Shown: piece after piece, positions 47,840 through 60,900 of the stretch
Layout: every line of letters begins with the position of its first letter
Position numbering within the stretch: the stretch's first letter is position 1
Assembly: GCA_031216445.1 (NCBI GenBank)
Contig: CM062215.1
Coordinates: 11,038,501-11,102,500, forward strand
Reading direction: 5' to 3'
Source: Lateolabrax maculatus
Taxonomy: Eukaryota; Chordata; Actinopteri; Acropomatiformes; Lateolabracidae
DNA length: 64,000 nucleotides
Program-made: the position numbers and the translations under genes
The notes under the pieces: model-generated
The model's database searches: none
Seen by the model: only the letters and a program-made list of their open reading frames with translations
What the model was told of the DNA's origin: nothing

Positions 47840-48640
47840 CATTTTTTGGCAAATAAAAAGAAATATATATATATATATATATATATATTTCCTTATTAGG
47901 TGTAATCCCAATGCTTTATGGTAATTTAAGTATTTTCTCACCTTCACCAAATGTGCAAGCCTAGTTTATGGCAAAGGGGAGGATAACCATTTAGATACTT
48001 ATCTACATTCGGGTTCTAATGACGTCAGAAAAGAAGAAAAAAGTATTTTAAATTGGTTGATTTTGCAACAATGAGGGAGAAAAAAAAAAAGGTTAACTAC
48101 AATGGTAGCATTATCCAGCAAAATGTAATCCTTCACCATTTTTCTGCCTGATTACTGGGAATCTGAAAGATGCTTACTGGGCAAAGCCATCACAAAGATA
48201 AAATGTGATACACTGCTGGTGTGATACCCACACATCAACAAAAACATACAGGGAAAGTTTGGTCCAGTGTTCCATGCAAATTTGTGATTTTGCTTACTGT
48301 TTTGTGTGAGACTATGTCTTGGCAAGAGACCACTACCACCTAACTACAAAGTCATTTATTAGTTAGTTAGCTTTAGTGGTGCTGGCAGGCAAGTTTTCTT
48401 ACCTTCAGACAGAGCCAGGCAAGCTGTTTATCCCTATCCCTACCAAAGCTGCTATGAAAATAAACCATGAAAAAACAATGGCTTATATCTTCTTATATCT
48501 AAACGTACCTAAAGAACGAGCTCTGACAAAGACAGACTGAATGTGGGGCCGCCACTGTTTTATGAAGGCAGGACGAGCCGAACGACCAGAGCGACAACCA
48601 AGGCTGGTCCGAACTACAGCAGGGACAGCTTTGTATTTAG
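47840..48640 (+). pseudogene. Rearranged remnant of a fourth young claudin copy
   Basis: 47840-48275 matches the 5' flank of copies B and C and stops about 90 bp short of where the ATG should be. It is joined directly to 3' flank sequence (48276-48536, matching 38330 onward). That is followed by about 95 bp of claudin exon 5 (48538-48633, encoding the GPPLFYEGRTSRT to SRDSF segment), which breaks off before the stop codon. Exons 1-4 are gone and exon 5 lies after its own downstream flank, so the order is scrambled. It cannot make a claudin. Confidence 0.75.
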
Positions 48641-50296
48641 CACACAGACAAATAGGCGTATTTCTCATAATGACGAACTATTCCTTTAATGATATAAACA
48701 TATTCAAGCTGTGGTCATATTTTCTGTAAGGAAAACAATAAAAGAAAATGGGGCAGGAACTGTAAAGTTGAGACCTGAAGCACATGGTTTTATATAGAGC
48801 TTTAGGTCCAGCACCTAACTTTTGACATAAAATATGTCTTCACCTTGATAAAATCTGTCTAACCATATGCTCCGATCTTATCTTTTCAGCTCCTGCAACA
48901 AGTCATAGCTGTTTTTTGTCTTTCATCAGGGAGCATCCACTGTCTATTGACCCTTTGATTATTTCCTGTCTATCTGCATGCTTTGTTCTTTTAAAAAACA
49001 GGCTGAAAGGTTCAGCATGAAAGAGAAGAAAACATTGCCCATAATCCAGCTGGAAAGCATCATAGCATGCTTTATTCACCTCACAAAATGTTTTGGGCTG
49101 TCTGGTTTCCTTATATACAGTCCATTGATCAGTCTTGTGACTTTTATATACTAGAGACTATGCACAAAGAACATCACCATCATTTTTTTTTTTAAATACC
49201 AAACTTCATAATACCATATTTATTCCTAGGGCAAGTAAGAGAAAAATAAATTACCATGAATACAAAACACAACCAACCTTTAATAACCAATATGGGGAAA
49301 TAGGTTGAAAATCAATTTTTCAACATAAAGCAACTAATTCTGTACTTCTTCAACCAAACTTTTCAAACTACAATATATTCATATCTCTTCAGTCTCTGAA
49401 TATTTATGGATAAACCAAAGTAATTTCAAAGTCAATCTGCGGTTGACCTTAACACACCCGTCCTTTAACTGAATGTCCAATTGTTCTCAAAAATGTCCTG
49501 TTCCCCAAGTACAAATATATTCCAATGAACTTCAAGTCCAGAACAAATATTCTTTCTAAATTCCTATATATTTAAAATGCATATAAAAAATATGGACTGG
49601 TTTAATTTCTATGAACTTCAACAAGCTTTTGAACGATACTCTTGGCTTTTCAGGTTATGTAATGTTTTAATGGTTTTTGTAAATAAACAAAATTAATTCA
49701 GCCATTAGGTTTCCTTTGAAACATGTCCTCCCTCTGTTTTCTTTCAGTTACCTTTGGTGGCTTCATACAGAGTTGCCTGCACGTACTCTGCACCTGAACT
49801 TCTTCTAAACCGCCAGAAGATGGCGCTCAAAATCAGAAAAGCAAACAAATGCTGATGATGTTTTATCGTTATACTTAGTGTCAATGGTGATCTATTAGTC
49901 ACATGACTGATCAAAGGTCAACCTCAGATTTCACCCTGAAGAAGGCAAGGTGAGATCAAAGGTAAAAGGTCCACACAAAAATGGCTCGGTGGGAATAATG
50001 ATCCACCTGAGCAGAGACATGCTCAGGTGTACCTGGGCTGAAAATAGAATCCATTTCGGTGACAGTAGCCCGTGAGCACAGACAGCCTCCTATCACAGCC
50101 TGCCAGCCCTCTGCACAAGAGCCAATGATATTAAAGGAGGCCAACGCTGTCAGAACAGGAAGCTGTCACAGCTGTCACTTCCCATAAAAACCCAGTTGCT
50201 CAGCAGCCGGTGAGACTGAAGCACTGACATTGAGGATTTTGTGTCTGCCCCACAGCATGACTGATGGCTGTCACTATTCATTCAATGAGTCACACT

Positions 50297-50470
50297 TGTA
50301 GGTGGTGGAAGAAGTATTCAAATCATTTACTTATGTAAAAGTAGCAAAACCACACCATAAAATTATTCCAATTATAAAAGTTAAGGTATAGAAGTATTAG
50401 CAACAAATGTACAATGCATCATCCTTAATAAACTGATCATGTTCCGTATGTCAAATCTTTAAAGAAACCA
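50297..50470 (+). repeat. TGGTGGAAGAAGTATTC-family repeat fragment
   Basis: Same family as 20535-20995, opposite orientation (GGTGGTGGAAGAAGTATTC, then GTAAAAGTAGCAAAACCACA). Confidence 0.55.
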
Positions 50471-50509
50471 GAACTATATGTGATAAATAAATGTAATGGA
50501 GAAAAAAGT

Positions 50510-50680
50510 ACATTGAAAACAGCTGCCCGCTGCTGCTGGAACCAACGTCGATGAGAGCTGACAAGAGCTGTGTGAGTGAATCAAAACAGTGAAGATGTGG
50601 GCCTTAAAACCAAAACAATAAGCTGAAAGAAGCTAAAAAGCTCTTATTGTTTGTGCTGCTGTGGCAAAGACAACCGGATC
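50510..50680. repeat. Dispersed repeat, second copy of the 22860-23345 family
   Basis: Contains GTGTGAGTGAATCAAAACAG and ACCAAAACAATAAGCTGAAA, matching 23215-23280 and 53025-53095. Confidence 0.45.
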
Positions 50681-51530
50681 GCTTTTTATTCAACCATCTG
50701 TCTGCTTATCAACTCCTTGATCCAAACAGAATAACTTTCACCACTGCTCATTTTAGGAAGGCCACCGTAAGAAAATGTGTTCTTTGTTTAAATTATCAAA
50801 TTGACCATAGATGTTTGTTTCTTGCTGCTAGCGTTAGTAACATGGTCTACTGTCGAAAGCGAGAAACAACCATAAGAATCACAATTTGAACTAGAAACCC
50901 TGATCTCACTGCTGTGTTAAAGGCAGAGTAAAACATCTGGTAGTATTAATAAGTAGGTAGATTGTGTTACTTACTGATCAAGTAGAAAGAATGCCTTGTG
51001 CCGTAAATGAAGCTCTCTTTTTTGGGGAAAAATCATGCCTGGTGGCAGACAGTGAAAGCAAATTTACTAGCAAAAATGTGTACTATTTCCGCTTTAAAAA
51101 GTTTTGTTACATTTTTCGGTGACCTTATAACATTGTTTACCCAAAGATGTTAAGACAATAATGTAAATGTTTTGTAGCAGTATAACTGTAATTTGTATTA
51201 CATTATTATTTTTTTATTTTTAGATACGTGTATCTATTGTGGTTTTTCATTCTACACCATTATAACTTTAACTACATTGTTATTGTAACATCTGCAGACT
51301 ATTAGCTCGCTTGATAACTTTATGAAGTCTTGAGAGTCTGGAAATGTGAATCATCTTATTAAACCAAAGCTTGGAAATGTGAAGAAAAAAACAATAAAGT
51401 GACAAATTTATAATAAATCAGTTCTTTGGTTAGTGTGCTGGGTTAAACTAAGAAAGAACCTTGATGACATATGCTTAGGTTGTAATGTTTCACGTAACAA
51501 TTTTCAACTATGTATTCCACAAGGAAATCT

Positions 51531-51806
51531 TTTATTGCTTGTATAAATATTTTCTATACAAAATCACATCTCATTGCTCCATTTAACACATGAAGGCATT
51601 ATAAAATTTGATGTACAAAATTTTACACAAACTACATACAGTATCTCATTTTGAGTGTGGATTATAGTTCACTGAATATACAAAACAATCTATTAAAAAG
51701 AACACTGAAAGCGTCTAAGGCAAGCAAAGAGTTGGCACAAGGCATAAAGACGGAAAATGAAAAGTCAATCAAAGCTGTAATATAATTTATCTCTAACCGA
51801 TTTATT
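51531..51806 (-). terminator. dzip1: Candidate dzip1 poly(A) signals
   Basis: AATAAA on the minus strand at 51801-51806 and 51531-51536, about 170 and 440 nt after the dzip1 stop codon. Which one is used cannot be told from sequence. Confidence 0.4.
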
Positions 51807-51976
51807 AGATGGTCTTTTCTATACAAAAACTCCCTTTGTTAAGTATTGCTATCTCTGTATTATAGCTTCTATATAATAACAGTATAAAATATGGCTATTT
51901 GGCGTGGCCTGTAGATGTCAGGAGGAGTTGACTGAGGTCTTTGTGTCTGTGCTTGGTGTAGAGCTACGTCACCTGA

Positions 51977-54900
51977 TCAGCTGTAGTGTTTATTGTGTTT
52001 ATTGCTAATTTCCTCTGAGTCACTGATGTCACTGAGGGAGTACAGGCTGCTCTTCAGGGTGCTGCCTGTTCCAGCATCAGTCAGACCTGCCAGGAACAAG
52101 ACAGCTGTGTTTAGACAAGTCTAAATTACAGCCAAGACCATTATCATCGCACCTTATTATAAAACCCATCCTGCTATAAAGATCATCACTGACCTGATTT
52201 GGGACCCTTTCCTGTGGAGGTTCCCCAGACGCTGGTGCTGGGTGAGTCCAGGCTCTTCCTCATTGGTGCAGACCCCTGAGCTGGTTTAGACATTTCCTGT
52301 CTGTCCTCTAAGGAGGAGACCATCCACTCACTGCTCTCCTCTAGATCTGTGTACTGTCACCACATGCAGAAACATAGATTTTACCATCAAGTTTTGCTTG
52401 CTTGAGGCTAACACTGCTTTTTCTCTACACAATAATATCAAATGAGCTAGGAACATTGTACACCAAAGATATGCACTGAGGTCCCATCATAGAGTGAGTC
52501 TCACCGTGAGTTCCTGGACCTCATCCTTTCTCTCCGGTAAGATGCTGACACCTCCTGCTGGTTTCTTTACCACTCTGTCTGCAAACTGCTTCTCCATTTT
52601 TCTGGCCAGGTCATTGATTTTGTTCTCTAAAAAGAAACACATCATTCATAAAATATTTTAATGTGGTTTTATTAATACAGTTTCCATGTCTAAATACTAC
52701 ACCAAAATGATGATTTTTACAGATTTCAGATTTGTATAGACTCAAGCCCATGTTCACATAGTATGGAGTACAAACAAAATGTGACATGGCCTCTGGTTCC
52801 TATCCAAGCCTTTATATCTTCCAGTGACCTTGAAGTTACAAATAGCCTAAATACTATATTATTTATTGCAGCCATAGACAAAGTCTGTTTGGTTGTTGAA
52901 ATAAGTTGTTCTGTTTTCATGTGAATCTCTCATACTCAACCTGGGGAAATATGGTCAAGTTAAGTTTGTTGTGGGATTTTTTTTTACAGAAACAACAGCA
53001 TGTTGCAGCCCAGAGCGCTGCTTTGTGAGCGGTGAGAGTTAACCAAAATGTGGAGTTGCAGTCGGACAGCTAAACAATGAGCTGAAACTCACCGGAGATT
53101 TAGGTGATAATTCTCTGTAGGTTAATCCTTAGTAAAACCCCTTTCACTTTGTCATTTTGAACATTGTAAAAAAAACAAAAAAACAATTACTGCTGCTTGA
53201 GGGTATTCCAGCTGTAGCTTCCAGTGTATAAATTCTTTTCAAACCCCAACACATGTACATTCAGAGAAACATCAGCTGAGCGGTCACCAAATTAAGAACC
53301 CCCTCCTCTCAGTATGTACATGTCTCACATTAGTCTTTGTGGATTCCACAAAAACCAGGGATGCTACTGTCCATATTCTTGTAAATATCAAACAGCGATA
53401 ATAGAACTTCCCTGAAAACACCAAGCTATCTCTCTTTAGCGTATCATTACCGTTAAAGTTTTGTTTACTTCCTTAATCATGATGAAAAACACTTTGACTC
53501 AGTTGAGACTGATGAACAAACATATTTTAAAAAAGTCAATCCTGTAGGTCAATATGATTTCTCATACATGTCATGAGACTTTTAAGACTTTAATTGAGAC
53601 TTCTACTCATCAGGACAAACATCCATTTCCACTATTATCCCTTGTACTCATGTTATGACTGAATAAATACAGCCACATTATGTGAATGATAGTGAGAACT
53701 GGCTGTTTGGAGAATGGACAACTTACCTTTACCAAAGTTTCTCTTATCCACGTTGCCATTCTGGTCTTTGTGACTCTGGAGTTGTCTTGGGTCAATCTCC
53801 AGCAGCTCGCTGACCTCTGACCACTCGTCCTCCTCCTCTTCATCGCTCTCCATCTTTGTCACTGCTGTCTTGGTCACACCACCCCCTGACCCCCTGGCCT
53901 GCTGGAGGTTGGAGGACAATGAGTGCCTGGCTGGAGCCTGCCTGGCCTGGACTGGACTGGCTTTGTTTGCTCTGAATTGGACCACAGTCGCCTGGTTTAG
54001 TCTGGGCTGTGGTGATTTGCCCCTCTGGTGTTTTTGGGGCTGTTCTTCCTCCATATCGGTATCCTCTTCTTCAGATTCCTCATCTGAACTGAAAGGAGGG
54101 GTCCTCCAGAACCACAAAAACAGTTTTTACTAATCATTCAACATTCAGCCTTACAGAAATTCCATTCAACCACTCCTGACTGATTAAACTAAATTCTAGT
54201 TTTCTTAAAAATGCAGCCATTTATCTGTTCTCCCATAATCTACCCTTTTCAGAAATATGACGAGCACTGGTAAAAGCCTGTTAGCAGCATAAAAAATTGT
54301 GTGTAGGTGTACTGTACGCAATGGTCAAAGAGAAGATGTCTGAGAGACAAAGAGACATCTGAGTGCATACTATTTAAGTTTTTGTCAGACCTAATTTATA
54401 ACATGACATGACACGTTAATACCAAATAGACATTTATAGAGAACTTCAAGAAACCGGTTCATTTTTTACACCGGCTTTTCTTTACTTGGCTGTGAAGGTC
54501 CTTAGAGCGGTCTTGGTGCTGGGTGTAGATGTCTTGGGGTGGGTGGTGGTCTTGGTCCTTGGTGCCGGCTGTGGGGTCTTGGGCTGTTTGACTGCAGGTC
54601 CAGACATCACCTGCGTCACTCTGGAGGGCAGGCTACTGGATCGAGGCCGGATCTGCAACACTGCACACAGAACAAAATGAGATGATATAAACACAATTAG
54701 CGGATCAGTCGCTGACAGTGTGCCAGAGCTTAAGTCATCTTATGTGGCAGCAAACAAGCTTTGACAGATTAGACTGACGGTGTTGGAGGCACACACAGTC
54801 AGAGCTAATTACAAGCCGCTAATGCAACAGTGGGTGACAATGAGCTAGCTGAACTTCTTTGCAGCCCAAAGTAGTACAGTGTGGTTGCTATGGGTCAGTG

Positions 54901-57900
54901 GGCAGAGTAAGAACTTAGAAAGATGATCTCACCTGCTAAGAGGCTTTTTGATGACTCACCTTGCACTGACTGTCTGGATCTGGCCTGTGACTCAGGAGCA
55001 GGGTCGCTGCCTCTCCTCTCACCGCCCAGCTTCTTCTCCACAGTGCTGGCTATCTCCTCCCGATGGCGCCAGTAGTCAGGTATCCCCTTTGCAATGCTCT
55101 CCCGCTTTGAATGCACCTTAGCCAGGATGGAACTGAGCTCTTTGTTCTTTAGACCACTCTGATCCTGAGAAGAGGTAGAGGAAATTATGATATATGGTTG
55201 TAAATAATAGGTCATGTAAAAGAAAATGTAAGAGTGTTTTCTTTTAGATTGTATGCTGTACAATAAGGCTTCCTGAATCCTACTTAAAAGTGTGAACTTA
55301 CAGGCTTGACTCCCAGGTTCTCCAGCTTCTTGATAACAGCCTCCTCGAGGTCTGGGCGCATCTCTTTCTTGATGCTGGGGTTCCTTTTCAGAGCACTGGT
55401 GGACACCCTCTGTTTCTTCTCTGGTACAGGCTCAGGTTTTTTCTCCACTGGCCTCCTCTCAGAGATGCTACTTGAGTCTGGAAAATAAATCTCACTTAAT
55501 CAGCCTTTAATGGACAATACGGCTCCAACGACAGGCGGCAGAGGCAAAAAATAAATAAATAAATAAAAAGAACATGCATTTGCTAATGTTCACAGCAAGC
55601 TCCATGCCAAAGGTTCAGTCGGGCAGATGGATGTGACTGCAGTGAGGCAGCAGAAGAGGAGAATGTCCAAAAGTTTATTTGCCACAAACAAGGCGACAAG
55701 ATGACAGATGGACGTAATGATCAGCTTTCTCATACTAAGGCCGTGCCTTTCATGTCAGACTAAGACAATCTCAGTCCTGACACACTTAGGGAAAAGGCTG
55801 CCCACAACAGACTGATGCATCCATGCAGACAGCATGCAGTTGACCGGCTCTGTTGGTTGTAATGTCCGTTTTACCTTTCTCCTCTTCTGACAGCTCCTGT
55901 ATAGGATCCAGCTTAGGAGCAGAGACTGGCTCCTCTAATTGGACAGCACATTAGGGTCAAAGGTCATTGGAAGTCAGGGAGTCAGATAAAATAAACACAA
56001 TAAATGTGTTAAGGGGTGGAGGGGGTACTAATGTGGTGACAGCATTGCTTTATTAAGAGTTTGCTTTATGTAAATCTTTCATGCATGAAAGCACATGCTT
56101 AGCCTCTCTGGGAGTGACAATGTTTTTATATTCTAATTTCCTTATGACAGCTGGCTTCTACTAACTTACCAAGTACAACTCTCTTTGGTTTAGGCTCTGG
56201 AGCTGGCACACTGACCACGACTGAAAAACAGAGAATACGGTGAAGGCATTAGGATCATACACGCAGTTTCCTTCAGTGAAACACTTATAATAACTGAAAA
56301 GGAATCCATACCTGGTATTTCCACTACTTTGGTGGGTGGATTTGCGGAAATAGTCCTTATCTGTAAGTCAAAAGAAAGATCAGTTATTATACCTCATGAT
56401 CATGCTTTAAAAATACAATTTTCTCTACACATGGCAAACTTGTTGTTTTTGTATATACTTTTACTTGTATAAAAGTTAATAAAAAAAAGCATTCAACTGG
56501 CTAAACATGGGGTTGATTTTATTGTGAAGCAGCCCCAGGAAACGCAGTACATTTTGTTTTAGATATGTGAGGGAGGAATGGAACAAGAAGAGTTACAGGC
56601 TGCAGACCTCCAACTCTGCAAGGTGACCAGCTCCTATTACCGGTCTCTGCATTTGTGTGGAAAACTACACACACTGTGTGGAAAAGGAAAAGCAACAGCT
56701 TCCTGTGCACTATGGCTCCTATCGAATGTACAGTATAATCACGTCTCAATACAACACAATATGAGCCCATGTATTAAATACAGGATATCCTGAACAAGGG
56801 CTGACCCTCCGCCTCACTTCCTCTCCTGATATAATCACACTGAGCGGCAATGGCTCTGTGTGTGTGTGTGAGTGTGTGTGCATCAGTGTTAACCTGCTCC
56901 CTCTGAGCCTTGATGGTTTGCTCCTTCTCCTGCAGCCTCCTCCCCATCTCCTGCTGCAGCCTGTGGCTGCGCTCCTGGTGCTCGGAGACAGATGACTGCG
57001 TTCGGTTCAGCTCGTTCAGCAACTGGAGGACGACAGGAAGACGATGCATTTTCCAGCTGGCTGATTTCAAACAGAAGCTTGTTAAATATTTCACGTGTGC
57101 TAATTATGACAAACACTAAAACTTACCTGATTCTTTTCAGACTCATGCTGAGCTTTTATTTCCTGCAGCCTGGATTCCCACTTTTTATCCTAGAAGAGAA
57201 TATTTTAGTGCTCAAGATAACTTCAATCACTTCTAGGTTATAAAACAATACCTCTCCTCTACACTGACCTGTTTCTTCAGTTGGTGTTCCAGCTTTTGGA
57301 TGGCTTGCATCTGCATCTCTTTATAATTGTCCAGATCTCTCTCTGGCTGCGAGTGAACAGGGCTGGCTGATTTTTCATGCTTGGCTGTCTGATTCTGATT
57401 TGCTTCCTGTGAATGAAAATACAGTTGAAATAGTTAGAAAAAAAAGTATGAATAAAAGACATCTTGAAAACCAAATGAATGTAATAAACACAATCAGGAA
57501 GCTAGTGAAAGGATTATTCAAATGTTCTTTTCTTACATTAAGAACCTGAATATTTCGGGTGTAAAGAAACTCCATCTCTCTGCGCATGCCATCCCTGCTA
57601 TCTTCTATCTTTCTGTCCATGCGCGCCATCTCCTCAGCCTTAAAACGGTCCAATTCTCTCTGCACATCTCTGTGCATGGACCGCTGCTCTTTTTCCTGGA
57701 ATCACAACAAAAATAAAGACTCATCTTTCGGTTTATAACAAGTCAGACAATGGTACAAAAAAACCCCAGAAACATTATTTCTCAAAACCCAAGATGATGT
57801 ATTCAAACTGCTTGTTAGATATCTTGTTTACTATCATATATGACAAAAGAGGCATCAAATCCTCACATTTGAATAGCTGGAACTGGAGAAAGTTTGACAT

Positions 57901-60900
57901 TTTTGCTTTAACAATGACTCAAAATAGTACTTGATAAATCAACTATTCAGTTAACTGACTGATCGTTTTAGCTCTTTTAAAATGATCTGGTTTTCCTACC
58001 TGAGCTGTTTTGACTTGTAGCGCCTGCTGCTGCTGAACAATCTGCTCCTTCAGACTGCTGATCTCCAATTTGAGGATTTCCATCTGAGACTTCTTCTCAC
58101 TGTCTGACCGCAACTCTGGAAGTAAAACAAGATGAAAAAAAAGAGGAGATTTTATGCAACAATACAATGTGAGGGAACGTCACATATTTCACCTGCAAAT
58201 ACGGCTTCACAAAACTCCATCCTTATAATCTTTAATGTGTCTTCCTACTAAGGAATTGATCTGCCTCCTACATTTCGTTTGTGTATTATCATACTTATCT
58301 CTCCCTGTCCCTGCTTTCAACTGATCAGCAAACCTTTATGAACTTACGGATCTCATACTCATCAGGATGGCGGCGCTGCATGTGATTCTGGAGAAAGGAG
58401 GAATTGAGGAAGGATTTATCACACTCTGGACACTACAAGAAACAAAAGAGACAAGTGTCAATATATCACCTTGTACGTTTTTGACAAAGAAAGCTCAAGC
58501 AATAAATCTGGTGACTCTTGAGGAAACAGGAAAACTGAAAGCACAGTTTAAATGAATATCAGTGACATGTTAGTCTGAATTTGATGATGATTCATACAGT
58601 ATTTCCACTACATTATACACTACATACCATTTATTTTTTACATTTCACTCTTATTGTTCTTCAACAACTAGTTCACAAATCAAATCATAACAGTATTCAC
58701 TGCAAATACACAGAACAACACCAAGCACAGAAACATCTGTGTTGTGTGTATTTGCCACTTATTTCTGTATTTGGTTGTTTTTCCACGTTTGCATTCTGTT
58801 ATGCTGCGCATGTGTTCATTGGATTGTGTTTTGTCTATTTGCATGCATTTTCTTTAGTTGCAGTTGTTATGCAATCAGGGCCACCATACCTTTTACTATA
58901 TAATAGATCATTTTCATTATCCATTAATCTGAAGATTTTCTCAATTATTTGATATAAGATAAGATTTTTTAATTCAGTATAATTTAAGACAAGGAAAAGA
59001 TGAATTTTCAATGCAAAATTATCCACATTTTGTACTCACAAATTTAAAAAATGTAACAAAACAGTGTATCCATAGTTTGTACACTAATTTCTGCGAACAA
59101 CCCTACAATGCAATGCATCACATTTTATAGATTTTAAATGAACAGATATGCAACACTCCACCTATCAGTGATTATGATCATGCATAAGAGTCCAAAATCT
59201 TGTAAACTGCAGGGTGTCTATTATATAGGGAGCAGTGACTGAGTGAATGGGGTATTGGACAAAGCCGGGGTCAACGTAAAGATGCTGATTATGCTCCTAA
59301 CAGGAGCATCCGCTGAGTTCAGGCATGGCTCTCCGAACAGACAGATAGCGCGAGTGATGCTGATTTGTTCCCTGCGGCAGGCGTCGCCACACTCCGACTC
59401 TCAAACACTTAACAGCTACAATAGATGCTGCCTCTGCTCTACACACACACACATCACACGCTACATTTAACTCTGCCACTCATTGTGCCTGTGACTTCAT
59501 TCAATGTTAAACGTCCTGCTACTGATATCTTGCCACACCATATGGTAGCGTAGATTCAAAGGAGTTCCACTACAATGAGTCTGCAAGTGATGCAATTACA
59601 TTAGGGTTTGGAATAACTGTGGAAATTGGGAGTCAAATTAAACTGGCCTTTAAAGAGATCGCAGTGGGTTTATTTAGTAGAAATGTGAACCACTTGGCAA
59701 GCAACACATGCTTAACGTCCTCAAAAGGACACAAACACATGGCCTCTCTATCAATTATTGAGCCACCTCTGTTAGCTGAGCTTCTAGTGCACACCTAGCA
59801 ACCACATGCTGTCACAACACACTATATCTGTTGCCTTGGCAACCGCTTGGCCAGGTCAGTGGCAGCCCTACACTTGAAGAGCAAAGGGAGATTTTTGATT
59901 TGTGTTATAAATAACCTAATAGTAAGTGAGCCGTGCTACCTAACAGAGGCTGTATTTCCAGGTTAATGAATCCAACAGATAAACCACCAGTATCTGACAC
60001 ACACAGGTGTCTTCAACGAATTTAAAAAAGGGCTAAATGCTCGACAAAGACATGTATTTATGAGGGTGGGGGAGGTGGGAGTCAGCCAGTCATCTTGATT
60101 ACTGCTCTTGTCACCCTTTTGTAAGTGGATTAAAAAAAAACTAATTGCCACCAAATGACACCATCTGTTCTGCAGCTCTAAGCCCTGTTCTTCCAGTCTG
60201 AAAACAAAGCTTATTATAATCATACCAAAACAAGGCAGCCATGGCAGCTATTACAGTGCGTAACAACTGTTTTTAGAACCAAAATTTTGTCAGGTTCTGA
60301 TAAAAGCCTTCATCTAGCTCCCTTTTTTCCCTCCAAACCCTGGTGTGAAACGCACAAAGCCGGAGCTGTGAATAGATCCTGGGAACAATGACAGCGTGGG
60401 GGCCCTGAGGAGGAGGAGCGAGGGGGGTGGGGGTGACGGAGCTAGCTGCCTGCCTGCCATACGTATGCGAAATGCACATGGTAAGCGATCCCCCTCAGAG
60501 GGGAAAGCGTTTAGCGAGTCAGCAGTACCTTGTGGCTGCTGATGATTCGTGGCGCGAGCAGGGACTGCTGGGTGCGGATAACCTTCTTCCTCTGCTTGAG
60601 CTCGGCACTCAGCTCCTTCACCTTCTCCTCCTGCCTCCGCTGCTGAGCCAGCAGCTGCTCGCGCTCCCTGCCGGCGGCCGCCAGCCTCTCCTCCGAGGCG
60701 CGCAGGTTGAGGGTGAGAAACTCCTGGCAGTGGAGGAGCCACTCCACTGTGAGCTGGGCCAGCCGCAAGAGCTTGACCAGAGCCGGGTCCACGGGGCTCT
60801 GGCAGCGCTGGCACCGCTCCCCGTCCAAGCTGCAGAAGGTCACCATGCTGATGTGCTCCTGAAGGGCGTCCACATCCAGCTGGCTCACCACCAGGTCCAC

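Larger units (their letters stand above)
35882..48640 (+). repeat. Young tandem array of claudin-containing units
   Basis: Unit starts, marked by CTACCAAAGC, fall at about 35882, 38493, 42359, 46829 and 48440. Unit lengths are about 2.6, 3.9, 4.5 and 1.6 kb, the last two lacking a complete gene. Length differences come from a LINE fragment (units 2-4), a 473-bp intron-1 segment (units 2-3), a solo LTR (unit 3) and loss of the gene body (unit 4). Non-coding sequence between units is nearly identical, so the array is recent or homogenised. Confidence 0.85.
46388..51976. other. Region between the claudin array and dzip1 (convergent 3' ends)
   Basis: Holds the third TTAGCTTAGC repeat (46430-46650), the partial unit with LINE fragment (47120-47741), the rearranged remnant to 48640, then about 3.3 kb of AT-rich sequence with repeat fragments at 50297-50470 and 50510-50680, and finally the dzip1 3' UTR. 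No intact gene. Confidence 0.65.

Noticed and set aside
48541..48729. Plus-strand frame resembling a claudin tail as a possible small gene
   Set aside because: It is a different reading frame of a broken exon 5 fragment with no upstream claudin exons.
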